A stretch of 64,000 nt of DNA from Natranaerovirga hydrolytica (GTDB lineage Bacteria > Bacillota > Clostridia > Lachnospirales > DSM-24629), in contig NZ_SMGQ01000019.1 in NCBI RefSeq assembly GCF_004339095.1, positions 16,470 through 80,469 of the forward strand. Direction: 5' to 3'. The notes below the pieces were generated by a model. It made no database searches and was not told where the DNA came from. It saw only the letters and a program-made list of their open reading frames with translations. How positions within the stretch are numbered: the first letter of the stretch is position 1; every line of letters begins with the position of its first letter. Of the stretch, positions 27,323 through 35,971 are shown one piece after another. A program made the translations under genes and the position numbers.

Positions 27323-28198
27323 TTATCTTGTAAAGATTACATTGCCTTGAAGCCATATAATCCCTTTAAATCGTCTGCCTTGTTCTGGATAACCTGTTAA
27401 ATGCTCTTTATTAATACAAACTTCAAAGCTAAGACCTAAGCACTTTAAGCTTAATAAAAAAACATCTTCACCTGTTATGCCATTTTTCACTTCTTTCACT
27501 TCTTTTATGGTAGCAAGGACTGAATACTCATCACCTTTTAAACCATAAGGCATAAAATAACCCTCTACTATGCTTAATACATCTTCATTTTTTAACCTTT
27601 CTTCAATAATATAAGCGATTTCCTCTTCCTCTAAAGCCAATAAATCTATTGCTTCCTCGTCTCCATTACGCGCTGCTTTCATCAACTCTATTCTAAACTT
27701 TTCTTCTTCCTCTTCTAAAACTTCTTCAATTTCATCCTTTTCAATGGGTAGTAAAACATTTGCCTCTTCACTATAACCGCTTAAAGAAATGCCTTCAATA
27801 AATATATCTTTTTTATTTTCAACACTTAAGTACTCTGTCACATTTTGAAGATAAAATGAAAGAGGCATACCTGAGTAATTTTCTTCGCATGAAACATAAT
27901 ATTCATCTTTCTCATTGATTTTCTCTATATCAACTTCATTGGTATCTAATATATACTTACCTTTAAAGTAGGGAATGACCAAGTCAATAATGGTTTCATC
28001 AAATTCATCTAATTCTCCTCTTATTAAAAAACCTATTCTTTCTCCTACCTCTTTAATTAATTCTACTTTTAAGATATCCTCTCCAAAATTGGATATCATT
28101 TTTTGGGTTGGTTCTAATATGGCTGAATCTAATAGTTTACTATAGGACTTCTTACTTTTATAATTTCTAAAACCTATAGAGGAAAGATATCTGTACAT
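27323..28198 (-). CDS. DUF3881-like protein
   Basis: A 291-residue soluble, very acidic protein without catalytic motifs that I recognise. It begins MYRYLSSIGFRNYKSK, has a Glu-rich central helix at about residues 155-170 (EVLEEEEEKF) and a C-terminal beta-rich part ending PEQGRRFKGIIWLQG. The overall pattern matches the DUF3881 family of Lachnospiraceae-type Clostridia. Function is unknown. It is a single gene with a hairpin repeat at its 3' end. Confidence 0.75.
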   Translation of the reverse strand: MYRYLSSIGFRNYKSKKSYSKLLDSAILEPTQKMISNFGEDILKVELIKEVGERIGFLIRGELDEFDETIIDLVIPYFKGKYILDTNEVDIEKINEKDEYYVSCEENYSGMPLSFYLQNVTEYLSVENKKDIFIEGISLSGYSEEANVLLPIEKDEIEEVLEEEEEKFRIELMKAARNGDEEAIDLLALEEEEIAYIIEERLKNEDVLSIVEGYFMPYGLKGDEYSVLATIKEVKEVKNGITGEDVFLLSLKCLGLSFEVCINKEHLTGYPEQGRRFKGIIWLQGNVIFTR

Positions 28199-28540
28199 AT
28201 TTACTTACCTCCTTTTTTGAAAAATTTACATTTATATTTATCTTTATATCATTTATTAAATAAATTGTCTAGTAAAACCCAAATACATTCACAGAACTTA
28301 TTACAAAATACTTTTACGTTATTGATTTACATTTAAGAATCACATAAATTAGCTAATCAATTTATGACTAAACACTTACATAATTTTAACACAAAAACTG
28401 TTTTAAATATACCTATAGATGATTTATTTTCTCGTTCTATTAGAAACCTTTATAAAAAAATATTCTTTACATTGAGTAAAAGCAAATAATGTATTATAAT
28501 ATTAATATATTCAAAAAAACTTTTTAGAAGGGTGATTTTA
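28199..28540 (+). promoter_or_regulatory. Intergenic region with the arsR-type gene promoter
   Basis: This 342-bp gap holds a plus-strand promoter, TTGAGT (28472-28477), 17 bp, TATAAT (28495-28500), 40 bp before the ArsR-type start. An inverted repeat CATAAATT-N8-AATTTATG lies at 28343-28366. It could be an operator of the divergent genes or a chance AT-rich palindrome. No ORF is credible here. Confidence 0.7.
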
Positions 28541-28822
28541 GTGGATGCTTCAAGATTTAATAGAACAGCAGATATTTTAAAGGTTTTAGGCCATCCTGTG
28601 CGCTTATGTATTGTCCATGGACTTGTAAAACAAGAAACTTGTAATGTTTCTTATATCCAAAGCTGTTTGAATATTCCTCAATCAACTGTATCACAACATA
28701 TGAGTAAATTAAAATCTGCAGGAATAATCGAGGGTACTAGAAAAGGCTTAGAAATTGTATATAGAGTTGTAGATGAAGATGCATTTAAAATAATTGAAAC
28801 TTTATATCCCGGTTGTAAATAA
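28541..28822 (+). CDS. ArsR-family transcriptional regulator
   Basis: A 93-residue winged helix-turn-helix repressor. HPVRLCIVHGL starts the core, and IPQSTVSQHMSKLKSAGIIEG is the recognition region. It has cysteines in RLCIV, ETCNV, QSCLN and at the C terminus (PGCK). The classic ArsR/SmtB metal box ELCVCDL is replaced by ETCNVSYIQ, so the signal may be a thiol-reactive compound or a metal bound elsewhere. The GTG at 28541 lies 8 bases after AAGGG. No transporter or metal-resistance gene adjoins it. Confidence 0.88.
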   Translation: MDASRFNRTADILKVLGHPVRLCIVHGLVKQETCNVSYIQSCLNIPQSTVSQHMSKLKSAGIIEGTRKGLEIVYRVVDEDAFKIIETLYPGCK

Positions 28823-28858
28823 ATAGCGTAGCTTAAAAGCTACGCTATTTTTATTTTA
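28821..28858. terminator. Bidirectional terminator between arsR-type gene and serS
   Basis: AAATAGCGTAGCT/AGCTACGCTATTT, a perfect 13-bp stem with a 4-base loop and T-rich flanks, between two convergent stops. Confidence 0.9.
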
Positions 28859-30122
28859 TTTCTGATGTTCCATTCATATAGGGTCTTAATACTTCAGGTA
28901 CGGTTATGCTTCCATCTTTTTGCTGCAAATTTTCTAAAATAGCTGCAACAGTTCTTCCAACAGCTAATCCGCTTCCATTGATTGTATGGACAAACTTGGC
29001 TTTATCTTTTACATTATCTTTATATTTTATATTAGCTCTTCTGGCTTGAAAAGCTTCAAAATTACTACAACTACTAATTTCAACATATTTATTATAACTT
29101 GGCATCCAAACTTCTATATCATATTTCATAGCAGCCGTAAAACCTAAATCTCCTATACATATTTTTACCACTCTATAAGGAATTTTTAAAAACTTTAAGA
29201 CTTCTTCTGCATCACTGGTTAATTTCTCTAATTCCTCATATGACTCCTCTGGCTTTACAAATTTTAATAATTCTACTTTGTTAAATTGATGTTGTCTAAT
29301 AAGGCCTCTCGTATCTCTTCCTGCTGATCCTGCCTCTGCTCTAAAACAAGCCGTATACGCGCAATGTTTTATAGGCAATTGACTACCGTCTAATATTTGT
29401 TCTCTATACATATTGGTAACCGGAACTTCTGCTGTTGGAACTAAAAAATACTCTGTTCCTTCAACTTTAAATGCATCTTCCTCAAATTTAGGCAATTGAC
29501 CTGTTCCAATCATACTTCTTCTATGAACCATAAATGGTGGAAAAACTTCTGTATACCCATGATGATCCACATGTAAATCTAGCATGAAATTAATTAAAGC
29601 TCTTTCTAATCTTGCTCCTAACCCTTTATATACATTGAATCTTGCTCCTGTTATCTTAGCAGCTGTCTCTGCATCAATTAACCCTAATTCTGTACCAATT
29701 TCCCAATGAGGTTTTGCTTCAAAGTCAAACTGAGTTGGCTCACCCCATTTTCTAATCTCTATATTATCTTCGTCTGAATCTCCCATAGGAACAGACTCAT
29801 TTGGAATGTTCGGTATGGTTAATAAGAAATCATTTAATTTTTCTTCTGTTTCTCTTACTTTTGCATCTAATTCTTTTATTTTACTAGACAGTACTTTCAT
29901 TTCCTCTAGAATATGTTGCACATCTTTTTTTTCTTTTTTCAATTCTGGTATTTTTTTTGATACTGTATTTTGATGATTTTTAAGTTCTTCTACCTCTTGT
30001 AACAAACTGCGTCTTTTTTCGTCTAAGTCTTTGAACTCGTCTAAATTAAAGTCTTCATTACGTGTTGAAAGTGCTTTTTTAACTTCCTCAAAATTACTTC
30101 TTAACAATTTAATATCTAGCAT
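28851..30122 (-). CDS. serS: Seryl-tRNA synthetase
   Basis: Charges tRNA-Ser. The 423-residue class II synthetase has an N-terminal coiled-coil arm (about residues 25-105, Lys/Glu rich) and a catalytic domain. Motif 2 is [17 protein letters not shown] and motif 3 is [11 protein letters not shown]. It is preceded by a T-box leader whose specifier codon is a Ser codon, so expression rises when uncharged tRNA-Ser accumulates. Confidence 0.97.
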   Translation of the reverse strand: MLDIKLLRSNFEEVKKALSTRNEDFNLDEFKDLDEKRRSLLQEVEELKNHQNTVSKKIPELKKEKKDVQHILEEMKVLSSKIKELDAKVRETEEKLNDFLLTIPNIPNESVPMGDSDEDNIEIRKWGEPTQFDFEAKPHWEIGTELGLIDAETAAKITGARFNVYKGLGARLERALINFMLDLHVDHHGYTEVFPPFMVHRRSMIGTGQLPKFEEDAFKVEGTEYFLVPTAEVPVTNMYREQILDGSQLPIKHCAYTACFRAEAGSAGRDTRGLIRQHQFNKVELLKFVKPEESYEELEKLTSDAEEVLKFLKIPYRVVKICIGDLGFTAAMKYDIEVWMPSYNKYVEISSCSNFEAFQARRANIKYKDNVKDKAKFVHTINGSGLAVGRTVAAILENLQQKDGSITVPEVLRPYMNGTSEIK

Positions 30123-30199
30123 ACTATAATACCTCCTACTATATTTTTATAAATTTTTATTTAAAATCTTTTAAAAAAATTGAAAACCCATAAGAACTC

Positions 30200-30470
30200 A
30201 TATTTGTAAGTATAAAATTGCAATAAAAAAACCTACGACTCCATAATATAATATGGGACGAAGGTTCCGCGTTGCCACCCAAATTGCCAAATAAATAATG
30301 ACCTCTCATAAGTATGATACAGGATACTAACCTTTGACCGTATTCATTATAAACACCATCAACTGCTCGGAAAGTGGAGGGATTACTATACACAACGGTT
30401 TTCACCAACCACCGTTTCTCTGTTTGTGCTTTTATAATCTTAGCTTTCTTCATCGCATTTACTTTATTAT
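30200..30470 (-). promoter_or_regulatory. T-box riboswitch of serS
   Basis: The minus-strand leader has the T-box core TGGGTGGCAACGCGG at 30267-30281. A terminator stem (AACCTTCGTCCCATA pairing with TATGGAGTCGTAGGTT) and seven T residues follow at about 30224-30262. In stem I the likely specifier is TCC (Ser) at 30376-30378, followed by the usual AC. The bulge UGGC would pair with GCCA, the discriminator-plus-CCA end of a tRNA-Ser with discriminator G, as in the tRNA-Ser at 63708. An open frame across this leader is not a gene. Confidence 0.92.
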
Positions 30471-30517
30471 TTTATATTCTTATATTATTATATAAAATTT
30501 ATTCCCTATTTTCAAGT

Positions 30518-31579
30518 TTATATTTCCACAGTATCTATTATAAAAGTTGTCAGTTCTTTTACTAAATCTATTTCTTTCCATTCATTAATTTGATTTCCAT
30601 TTTTATCTTCTATAATTCTTATTACTGGCCTTGATGGAATGTTTTTATTTTGTCTTAACACAATACCTTTTTCATTATTATTGGTTATCACACCTATTCC
30701 TGAAGGATAAACTGCAATATTTTTTATAAATTCCTCTACTAAATCTTTATCGAATAATTTACCACTCTGACTTACTAAATACTCAATAACCTCATAAACT
30801 TTATGCGGTTTGCCTTCTATTTTCTTAGTTGTTAAAAGATCAAAGGTATCACATATTGCTACGATCTTACTTGAATCATGTATTTTCTTGCCTTCCCACC
30901 CAAAAGGATAACCTACACCATTAACTCTTTCGTGATGAGTCAATATAATAACTTTTGATACGGGACTTAACCATATATCTTCTTTTACGGCTTCATATCC
31001 ATATATTACATGATTTCTGTACTCTTGTTCTTCCTTATCTGTTCGATTATTTTTTTCTAATATTTCTGGTGGAATCAATACTTTTCCTAAATCATGTAAT
31101 AACGCACCAATGGCAATATCTTTAATTCTTTTTCGATTCATTCCAGCTTTTAGAGCTAGCAATACTGCCAATGCACACACATTAACAGAATGTCCATATA
31201 TATATTCATCTTTTGTTCTTATATCTGTGATATTAACCACAACTTCTTTTTGGTTCAACAAATCTTCTATTATATTTTCAGCAGACATAATCAGTTTATC
31301 TAATTCTAGTTTATTTTGCGAACTAAATGTTTCTATAACATTTTTAATTTCTTTTTTACTTTTTCCTCTTGTTTCTTCTCTTATAGAATCTTGCAGTATG
31401 ACGCCTTTGGAATACTCGTCAACCACGTAAATGTATTCAATGCCTATTTCTTTTAATTTATTGACGTAAGCTTTTTTAATTTGTACTCCTTTAGTCAAAA
31501 GAATCATATTTGTGCTTGTATATACTGGTCTAGCTAAAATTTCATTACCTTTTATTAAGTCTACACTAAGGCGTCTCAT
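30518..31579 (-). CDS. HD-GYP domain cyclic-di-GMP phosphodiesterase
   Basis: A 353-residue protein. The HD-GYP domain spans about residues 110-290: HSVNVCALAVLLALK, LLHDLGKVLIPPEIL (HD pair), HVIYGYEAV and HHERVNGVGYPFG (HHE...GYP). These metal ligands and the GYP motif support hydrolysis of cyclic di-GMP to GMP. The N-terminal 100 residues are a short regulatory segment without a receiver domain. It is preceded and followed by non-coding gaps, so probably monocistronic. Confidence 0.92.
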   Translation of the reverse strand: MRRLSVDLIKGNEILARPVYTSTNMILLTKGVQIKKAYVNKLKEIGIEYIYVVDEYSKGVILQDSIREETRGKSKKEIKNVIETFSSQNKLELDKLIMSAENIIEDLLNQKEVVVNITDIRTKDEYIYGHSVNVCALAVLLALKAGMNRKRIKDIAIGALLHDLGKVLIPPEILEKNNRTDKEEQEYRNHVIYGYEAVKEDIWLSPVSKVIILTHHERVNGVGYPFGWEGKKIHDSSKIVAICDTFDLLTTKKIEGKPHKVYEVIEYLVSQSGKLFDKDLVEEFIKNIAVYPSGIGVITNNNEKGIVLRQNKNIPSRPVIRIIEDKNGNQINEWKEIDLVKELTTFIIDTVEI

Positions 31580-31713
31580 AATATACTAACAACTCCTTAA
31601 CCACCTTGTATGATATAACTTATGTGATCTCGTACTTTATACCATTAAATAAAATAATTTTTTTAAAAACATTTAATAATTTTTTGTATAAACACATATT
31701 ATTTGGTTATCAT

Positions 31714-31846
31714 TATAATGTACCATTAAGTATTAAACATAATGCTTTTGAGGAATTTGATCGGAAATAACCTCTCATTATGGTACATCATCTAATACCC
31801 CCCTCAACCTGCGACTTCTTCCCCCCAGAATCGCAGGTATTTTTTA
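31714..31846 (+). ncRNA. Candidate small RNA with C-rich segments and intrinsic terminator
   Basis: TATAAT at 31714-31719 could be a -10 (no good -35). After it come GAGG...CCTC (inner stem, about 31750-31774), a C-rich stretch ACCCCCCTC (31797-31805), and a terminator hairpin ACCTGCGA/TCGCAGGT (31807-31838) with loop TCCCCCC and a T run. The terminator works only in the plus direction, where no protein gene precedes it. C-rich loops in Gram-positive small RNAs bind Shine-Dalgarno sequences. TGTACCAT/ATGGTACA also flanks the inner stem, but its left arm overlaps the -10. The 3' end touches the HAD gene stop. Confidence 0.4.
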
Positions 31847-32647
31847 TCCAATAAACTGCTCTATAGCTTCTGCAACACCATCCTTATCATTATCATTCTT
31901 TGTAATATAGTTTGCATGTTTTTTAATTTCTTCATTTCCATTTTTCATTGCAATTCCTAAACCTGCTTTTTTTATCATAGAAATATCATTATACGAATCT
32001 CCTATTGCCATTATTTCATTCTTACTAATATCCAAAGATTTAGCTAACTCAAGTAAGCTAATGCCTTTGTCCGTGTTTTTATTTAAAAATTCCAAATAGT
32101 ATGGCTTAGAGAAGAATATGTTTAATTTTTCACCTATATATATGTCTAATTCCTTTTTAATATTATTTAATACATCTGCTTCATTGTTAAATAATACTTT
32201 TATAGACCCTTTAGCAATAACCTCTTTTAAGTCCCTAACTTTCACTGCATTAAGGCCTGACAATTTTTCATATTCTTTGGTTCTATCGTCATATTTTTCT
32301 ACAATTATTTTATCGTCCAGATATAACTGTACATTAAGTTCTTTTTTTCTTCCATAATCAATTAGTTCTTTTACATAAAAAGGCTCAACATATTTTTCTA
32401 AAATATACTTTTTATTTCTAATATCAAATATCATCGCTCCATTATAAGATATTAAAAATTCATCACATCCTCTTATTTTTAAATCATTAATATAATTTAA
32501 AATAGATAAAGATGATCTCCCTGAGCAAAAAACTATTTTTACACCTTGATTCGCTGCATATTCAATCCTATTTTTATTTTTATCAGAGATACTCAAATCT
32601 CCTCTTAAAAGTGTATCATCCATGTCTATTGCGAATAACTTATACAT
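31844..32647 (-). CDS. Cof-type HAD phosphatase
   Basis: A 267-residue HAD-IIB hydrolase. Motif I is AIDMDDTLL with the nucleophile and acid/base aspartates; motif II is FCSGRS, the motif III Lys is in NTDKGISLLELAKSL, and motif IV is AIGDSYNDISM. Members dephosphorylate sugar phosphates, FMN or pyridoxal phosphate. The substrate cannot be told from sequence. Confidence 0.92.
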   Translation of the reverse strand: MYKLFAIDMDDTLLRGDLSISDKNKNRIEYAANQGVKIVFCSGRSSLSILNYINDLKIRGCDEFLISYNGAMIFDIRNKKYILEKYVEPFYVKELIDYGRKKELNVQLYLDDKIIVEKYDDRTKEYEKLSGLNAVKVRDLKEVIAKGSIKVLFNNEADVLNNIKKELDIYIGEKLNIFFSKPYYLEFLNKNTDKGISLLELAKSLDISKNEIMAIGDSYNDISMIKKAGLGIAMKNGNEEIKKHANYITKNDNDKDGVAEAIEQFIG

Positions 32648-32678
32648 ACAGTTTATTTCCTTTCAATATTTCCTCACA

Positions 32679-32921
32679 TTAGAATAATGCCGAATATCTT
32701 TTTTCTAATATTATATTTTCAATTTCTTCTATTGTTTTATTGTTAGCATTAATGATAAAAACTTTATCCTCAAAACTATCCATCTGATTCAGTAAACCTT
32801 CATACAAAGACGCTTGATAAATATATACATCTGATTGACTCACATCATAAGTTACATTATACCCTTTTTTAAGTAACTGAGTATATAATTCTTCTAGACC
32901 ATATTCCAATCCAATTTTCAA
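32679..32921 (-). CDS. YkuS/UPF0180-like small protein
   Basis: An 80-residue protein beginning MKIGLEYGLEELYTQLLKKGY. The order strand, helix, then GYNVTYDVSQSDVYIYQ matches the UPF0180/YkuS family of Firmicutes; function is unknown. A strong AGGAGG site lies upstream. The HAD gene follows after 31 bp, so the two may share a transcript. Confidence 0.7.
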   Translation of the reverse strand: MKIGLEYGLEELYTQLLKKGYNVTYDVSQSDVYIYQASLYEGLLNQMDSFEDKVFIINANNKTIEEIENIILEKRYSALF

Positions 32922-32970
32922 AAAATCACCTCCTAGTAAAATTATTTACTAAGAGGCGCTAAATTATGAT

Positions 32971-33005
32971 AACTTGTGTCTCTTTCATCATCAAGAGGCA
33001 TAAGT
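32971..33005. repeat. Hairpin of the TTGTGYCT family after the DUF4446 gene
   Basis: ACTTGTGTCTCTT pairs imperfectly with AAGAGGCATAAGT around TCATCATC, 14 bp beyond the DUF4446 stop. The AACTTGTGYCT arm is shared with copies at 24691 and 27212. Confidence 0.6.
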
Positions 33006-33018
33006 AAAGTAAATCTAT

Positions 33019-33516
33019 TTAATTATTTTTCATAGATTGGTTCAAAGCCTCTTCTTCTTCTTTGGATAATTGAATCATAGACTTGCCTTCTTCTATTTTT
33101 TTTAGATAGGTGTAACTGCCTTCTCTGCTATGAATTACATTAATAATAAACCCATCTTTTTTTGATGTAAGTAAAGACAATGCAAAACTGGTATCTCCAC
33201 TCATTTCTTTAAATGCATTGTATTTAACTATACCAATGTGTTGAAACGTTTCTTTAATTGTTTCATCCATAGCAATATGCTTATTTTCTAGTCCTTCTAC
33301 TGCATGATTTATTTTCTCAATTTGATTCATCTGGTCAACTAGCAATTTTTCAATATCTTTTTCGCCATTTTTCATAAAAAAATTATATTTCTTTTTTAAT
33401 TTACTTACTCTTACTTGTTGAATGATATTTAAGATAATAAATAATAATAACAGTATGGGTATAGCAAATAATATATATCTTTCATAGTATCTTATATAAA
33501 AATCAAAAATGTCCAT
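33019..33516 (-). CDS. DUF4446 family protein next to parB
   Basis: A 165-residue protein with one N-terminal transmembrane helix (residues 15-33), a coiled-coil segment (about 40-85, EKLLVDQMNQIEKINHAVEGLE) and a compact C-terminal domain with YNAFKEMSGDTSFALSLL. This is the DUF4446 pattern, a family commonly found just downstream of parB in Clostridia. The 9-bp spacing to parB implies one operon and suggests a link between the membrane and chromosome segregation; no function is established. Confidence 0.82.
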   Translation of the reverse strand: MDIFDFYIRYYERYILFAIPILLLLFIILNIIQQVRVSKLKKKYNFFMKNGEKDIEKLLVDQMNQIEKINHAVEGLENKHIAMDETIKETFQHIGIVKYNAFKEMSGDTSFALSLLTSKKDGFIINVIHSREGSYTYLKKIEEGKSMIQLSKEEEEALNQSMKNN

Positions 33517-33525
33517 ACACTCACC

Positions 33526-34392
33526 TTAATTTCTTTCTCCAATAATATCAATGATATTCTCTAGTTCTTCTTGGGAATAATACTCTATTTCTATTTTACC
33601 TTTTTTATTAGACTTTTTTATTATTCTAACCTTTGTTCCAAGTACTTCTTTCATTTTTTCTTCGATTTCTTTATAAACAGGATCTTCTTTTTTTATGTTT
33701 TTTTCTTCTTTTTTTGGTTTTTTAAGTTCCTTTACGAGCTTTTCAGTTTCTCTCACACTTAATTTTTCATCAAAAATTTTATTAGCGATATCAAATTGCA
33801 CATCCTTATTTTCAATGCTTAACAATGTTCGACAATGACCACTTGACAACATATCATCCATAATCATGTCTTGAACACGTTCATCTAGATTAAGCAATCT
33901 TAATACATTAGAAATCGCTGATCTACTTTTTGACACTTTATCTGCTAAGTCATCTTGTTTTAAATTAAAATCATAAATAAGTTTTTTATATGCTTTTGCT
34001 TCTTCAATAGGATTAAGATTCTCTCTTTGAATATTTTCTATTAAAGATATCTCAAGAATTTCTTGCTTGTTATAGCCTTTAATAATGACCGGTACTTCTT
34101 TTAACCCAGCTAATTTTGATGCTCTCCACCTTCGTTCACCTGCAATGATAGAATAATAATCATTTTCTTTTTGAACCAAGATAGGCTGTATAATACCATA
34201 TTGTTTTATGGATTCTGATAATTCATTTAGGGTATCTTCATCAAATTTTTTTCTTGGCTGATCCCTATTAGGTTCCACCCTATTAATATCCAATACTATA
34301 ATTTTATCTTTTGATACATTCACACTATCTTCATTTATGTTTTCAGTTATAAGAGCTGATAAACCTTTTCCCAAACCCTTTTTACTTGCCAC
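33526..34392 (-). CDS. parB: Chromosome partitioning protein ParB (Spo0J)
   Basis: A CTP-dependent parS-binding clamp. Of its 288 residues, the N-terminal CTPase motif is AGERRWRASKLAG; NIQRENLNPIEEA precedes the helix-turn-helix (SKSRSAISNVLRLLNL), and a C-terminal dimerisation domain follows a Lys-rich linker. It ends 9 bp before the DUF4446 gene and starts 1 bp after parA. Two perfect parS sites lie nearby at 35285 and 36187. The clade assignment over Noc rests on adjacency to parA. Confidence 0.95.
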   Translation of the reverse strand: MASKKGLGKGLSALITENINEDSVNVSKDKIIVLDINRVEPNRDQPRKKFDEDTLNELSESIKQYGIIQPILVQKENDYYSIIAGERRWRASKLAGLKEVPVIIKGYNKQEILEISLIENIQRENLNPIEEAKAYKKLIYDFNLKQDDLADKVSKSRSAISNVLRLLNLDERVQDMIMDDMLSSGHCRTLLSIENKDVQFDIANKIFDEKLSVRETEKLVKELKKPKKEEKNIKKEDPVYKEIEEKMKEVLGTKVRIIKKSNKKGKIEIEYYSQEELENIIDIIGERN

Positions 34393-34393
34393 T

Positions 34394-35161
34394 TTATTCT
34401 TCCTTTCTATTTATAACTTCTTCTGCCAAAAGTCTATAGCTTTCTGCTCCTTTAGAAGTTGAGTCATACTCATTAATGGGCATACCATGACTTGGTGCTT
34501 CACCTAATCGAACATTTCTTGGGATAATTGTTTTATATACGTTTGTATGTAAGTTTTTCTTTACTTCTTCTACTACTTGTAAAGACAAATTTGTTCTAGC
34601 ATCATACATTGTAAAAACAACACCCTCTATTTCAAGATTATCATTTAATCTATTTTTAACCAAATTAATCGTGTTAATGAGTTGAGTTAATCCTTCTAAA
34701 GCATAAAACTCACATTGTATTGGTACCAAAACAGTATCTGCTGTTGTCAAAGCATTTAATGTTAATATACTTAAGGAAGGTGGACAGTCTATAATAATAA
34801 AATCATATTCCTTTTTTATATTTTCGATACTGTCCTTCAGAATAAATTCTCTTCTTTTTCTATTTATAAGTTCTATCTCTGCTCCTGCTAAATCAACATT
34901 TGCAGGCAACAAAGATAAATTGTTATATACATTATGTATGATTAATTCATCTAACTGACTTTCATCAAGCATTAGATGATAAATGGTATTATTTAATTTT
35001 GTTTTGTCAATACCTAATCCACTAGTTGTATTACCTTGTGGATCAATATCAATGGTAAGCACTTTTTTCCCTTTTTCCGCTAAAGATGCTGATAAATTTA
35101 CAGCAGTTGTTGTCTTACCAACACCACCTTTTTGATTTGCAACTGCAATGATTCGGCTCAT
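34394..35161 (-). CDS. parA: Chromosome partitioning ATPase ParA (Soj)
   Basis: A 255-residue Walker-type ATPase with the deviant P-loop KGGVGKTT (residues 10-17) and DIDPQGN. It drives origin segregation with ParB and in Bacillus also modulates DnaA. The ATG at 35161 follows AGGGGG by 7 bases, so the longer in-frame N terminus is not used. The gene is directly upstream of parB with no gap to speak of. Confidence 0.96.
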   Translation of the reverse strand: MSRIIAVANQKGGVGKTTTAVNLSASLAEKGKKVLTIDIDPQGNTTSGLGIDKTKLNNTIYHLMLDESQLDELIIHNVYNNLSLLPANVDLAGAEIELINRKRREFILKDSIENIKKEYDFIIIDCPPSLSILTLNALTTADTVLVPIQCEFYALEGLTQLINTINLVKNRLNDNLEIEGVVFTMYDARTNLSLQVVEEVKKNLHTNVYKTIIPRNVRLGEAPSHGMPINEYDSTSKGAESYRLLAEEVINRKEE

Positions 35162-35270
35162 AAACAGACCCCCTATAAACATGACCTTGATTTTAATTAT
35201 ATCACATTTGCTTGTATTTTGTTATATGTTTTTAATTTTTTACTCGGATTTTTAAGAAAAGCTCTTTTAT

Positions 35271-35314
35271 AAAAAAGTCATGGATGTTTCACGTGAAACA
35301 TCCATGACTTTTTT
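35271..35314. terminator. parS site embedded in a perfect palindromic terminator
   Basis: The parS 16-mer TGTTTCACGTGAAACA is at 35285-35300. Complementarity extends without mismatch to 22 bp on each side (AAAAAAGTCATGGA ... TCCATGACTTTTTT), giving a 44-bp perfect palindrome with T runs on both strands. It can act as an intrinsic terminator for the NERD gene (minus strand) and at the same time load ParB. It lies between parA and the NERD gene. Confidence 0.9.
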
Positions 35315-35338
35315 TATAAACACTGCTTATACAACCAC

Positions 35339-35920
35339 CTATCTCGATATTTTTTTTATTATCTTTTTTAGCTTATTTTTCTTTATTCTATTTTTCTCAT
35401 TTTTTTTAATGAATTGAATCACATCACTTATATCATGAATAGTACCTACTCTTATATCATCTACAAAAACGTTGACATTCTCATTGGAAAAAACAATATA
35501 GCTATATACTGGTACATTTTTATACCCATTTAACCTTAAGTGATGCTTAAGGCATTTTATATGTCCTTCATTTTGCATTAAGGGATTATAAAACCTTTGC
35601 TTACCGTTATTTTTAATCTGCACCCAATATTTGTCTTCGACGCTACCTTTGACAACTCCAGTAAGGTGTTTGTTTTCTATACACAACAATCCTTTACTGG
35701 TGATAATTAGAAAATCAATTTCCGTTGTGGTATTATATAAAGGCAATCGTAAGTTCTTAAATACATAACGATTCCCTTTTGTTACTCTTTTTTTTATAAA
35801 TCTAAAGGTTAGCTCTTCACCATAATTACCTGCTTTTTTCTTTCTATAATTAATTATTATATTTCTAATAATAATTATACTGATTATACTGGTACCAAAA
35901 TATAAAATATATTCTTCCAT
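35339..35920 (-). CDS. NERD-domain protein
   Basis: A 193-residue protein with an N-terminal transmembrane helix (residues 5-24) and a nuclease-related (NERD) domain. AGNYGEELTFRFI starts the domain, TTEIDFLIITSKGLLCIENKHLTG gives the Asp and Glu-x-Lys residues of a PD-(D/E)XK-like fold, and QNEGHIKCLKHHL follows. Such proteins are assumed to act on nucleic acid, but biochemistry is sparse. It sits between two parS sites. Confidence 0.85.
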   Translation of the reverse strand: MEEYILYFGTSIISIIIIRNIIINYRKKKAGNYGEELTFRFIKKRVTKGNRYVFKNLRLPLYNTTTEIDFLIITSKGLLCIENKHLTGVVKGSVEDKYWVQIKNNGKQRFYNPLMQNEGHIKCLKHHLRLNGYKNVPVYSYIVFSNENVNVFVDDIRVGTIHDISDVIQFIKKNEKNRIKKNKLKKIIKKISR

Positions 35921-35971
35921 AAAAACTCCTAGCGCATTTTTTATTTATTTTTTCTATTATAATAAAACATT

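Noticed and set aside
30157..30453. Open reading frame of 98 codons upstream of serS
   Set aside because: It coincides with the T-box leader; the AAGAAAGCTAAG start and the T-box core are RNA signals, and the translation has no recognisable domain.
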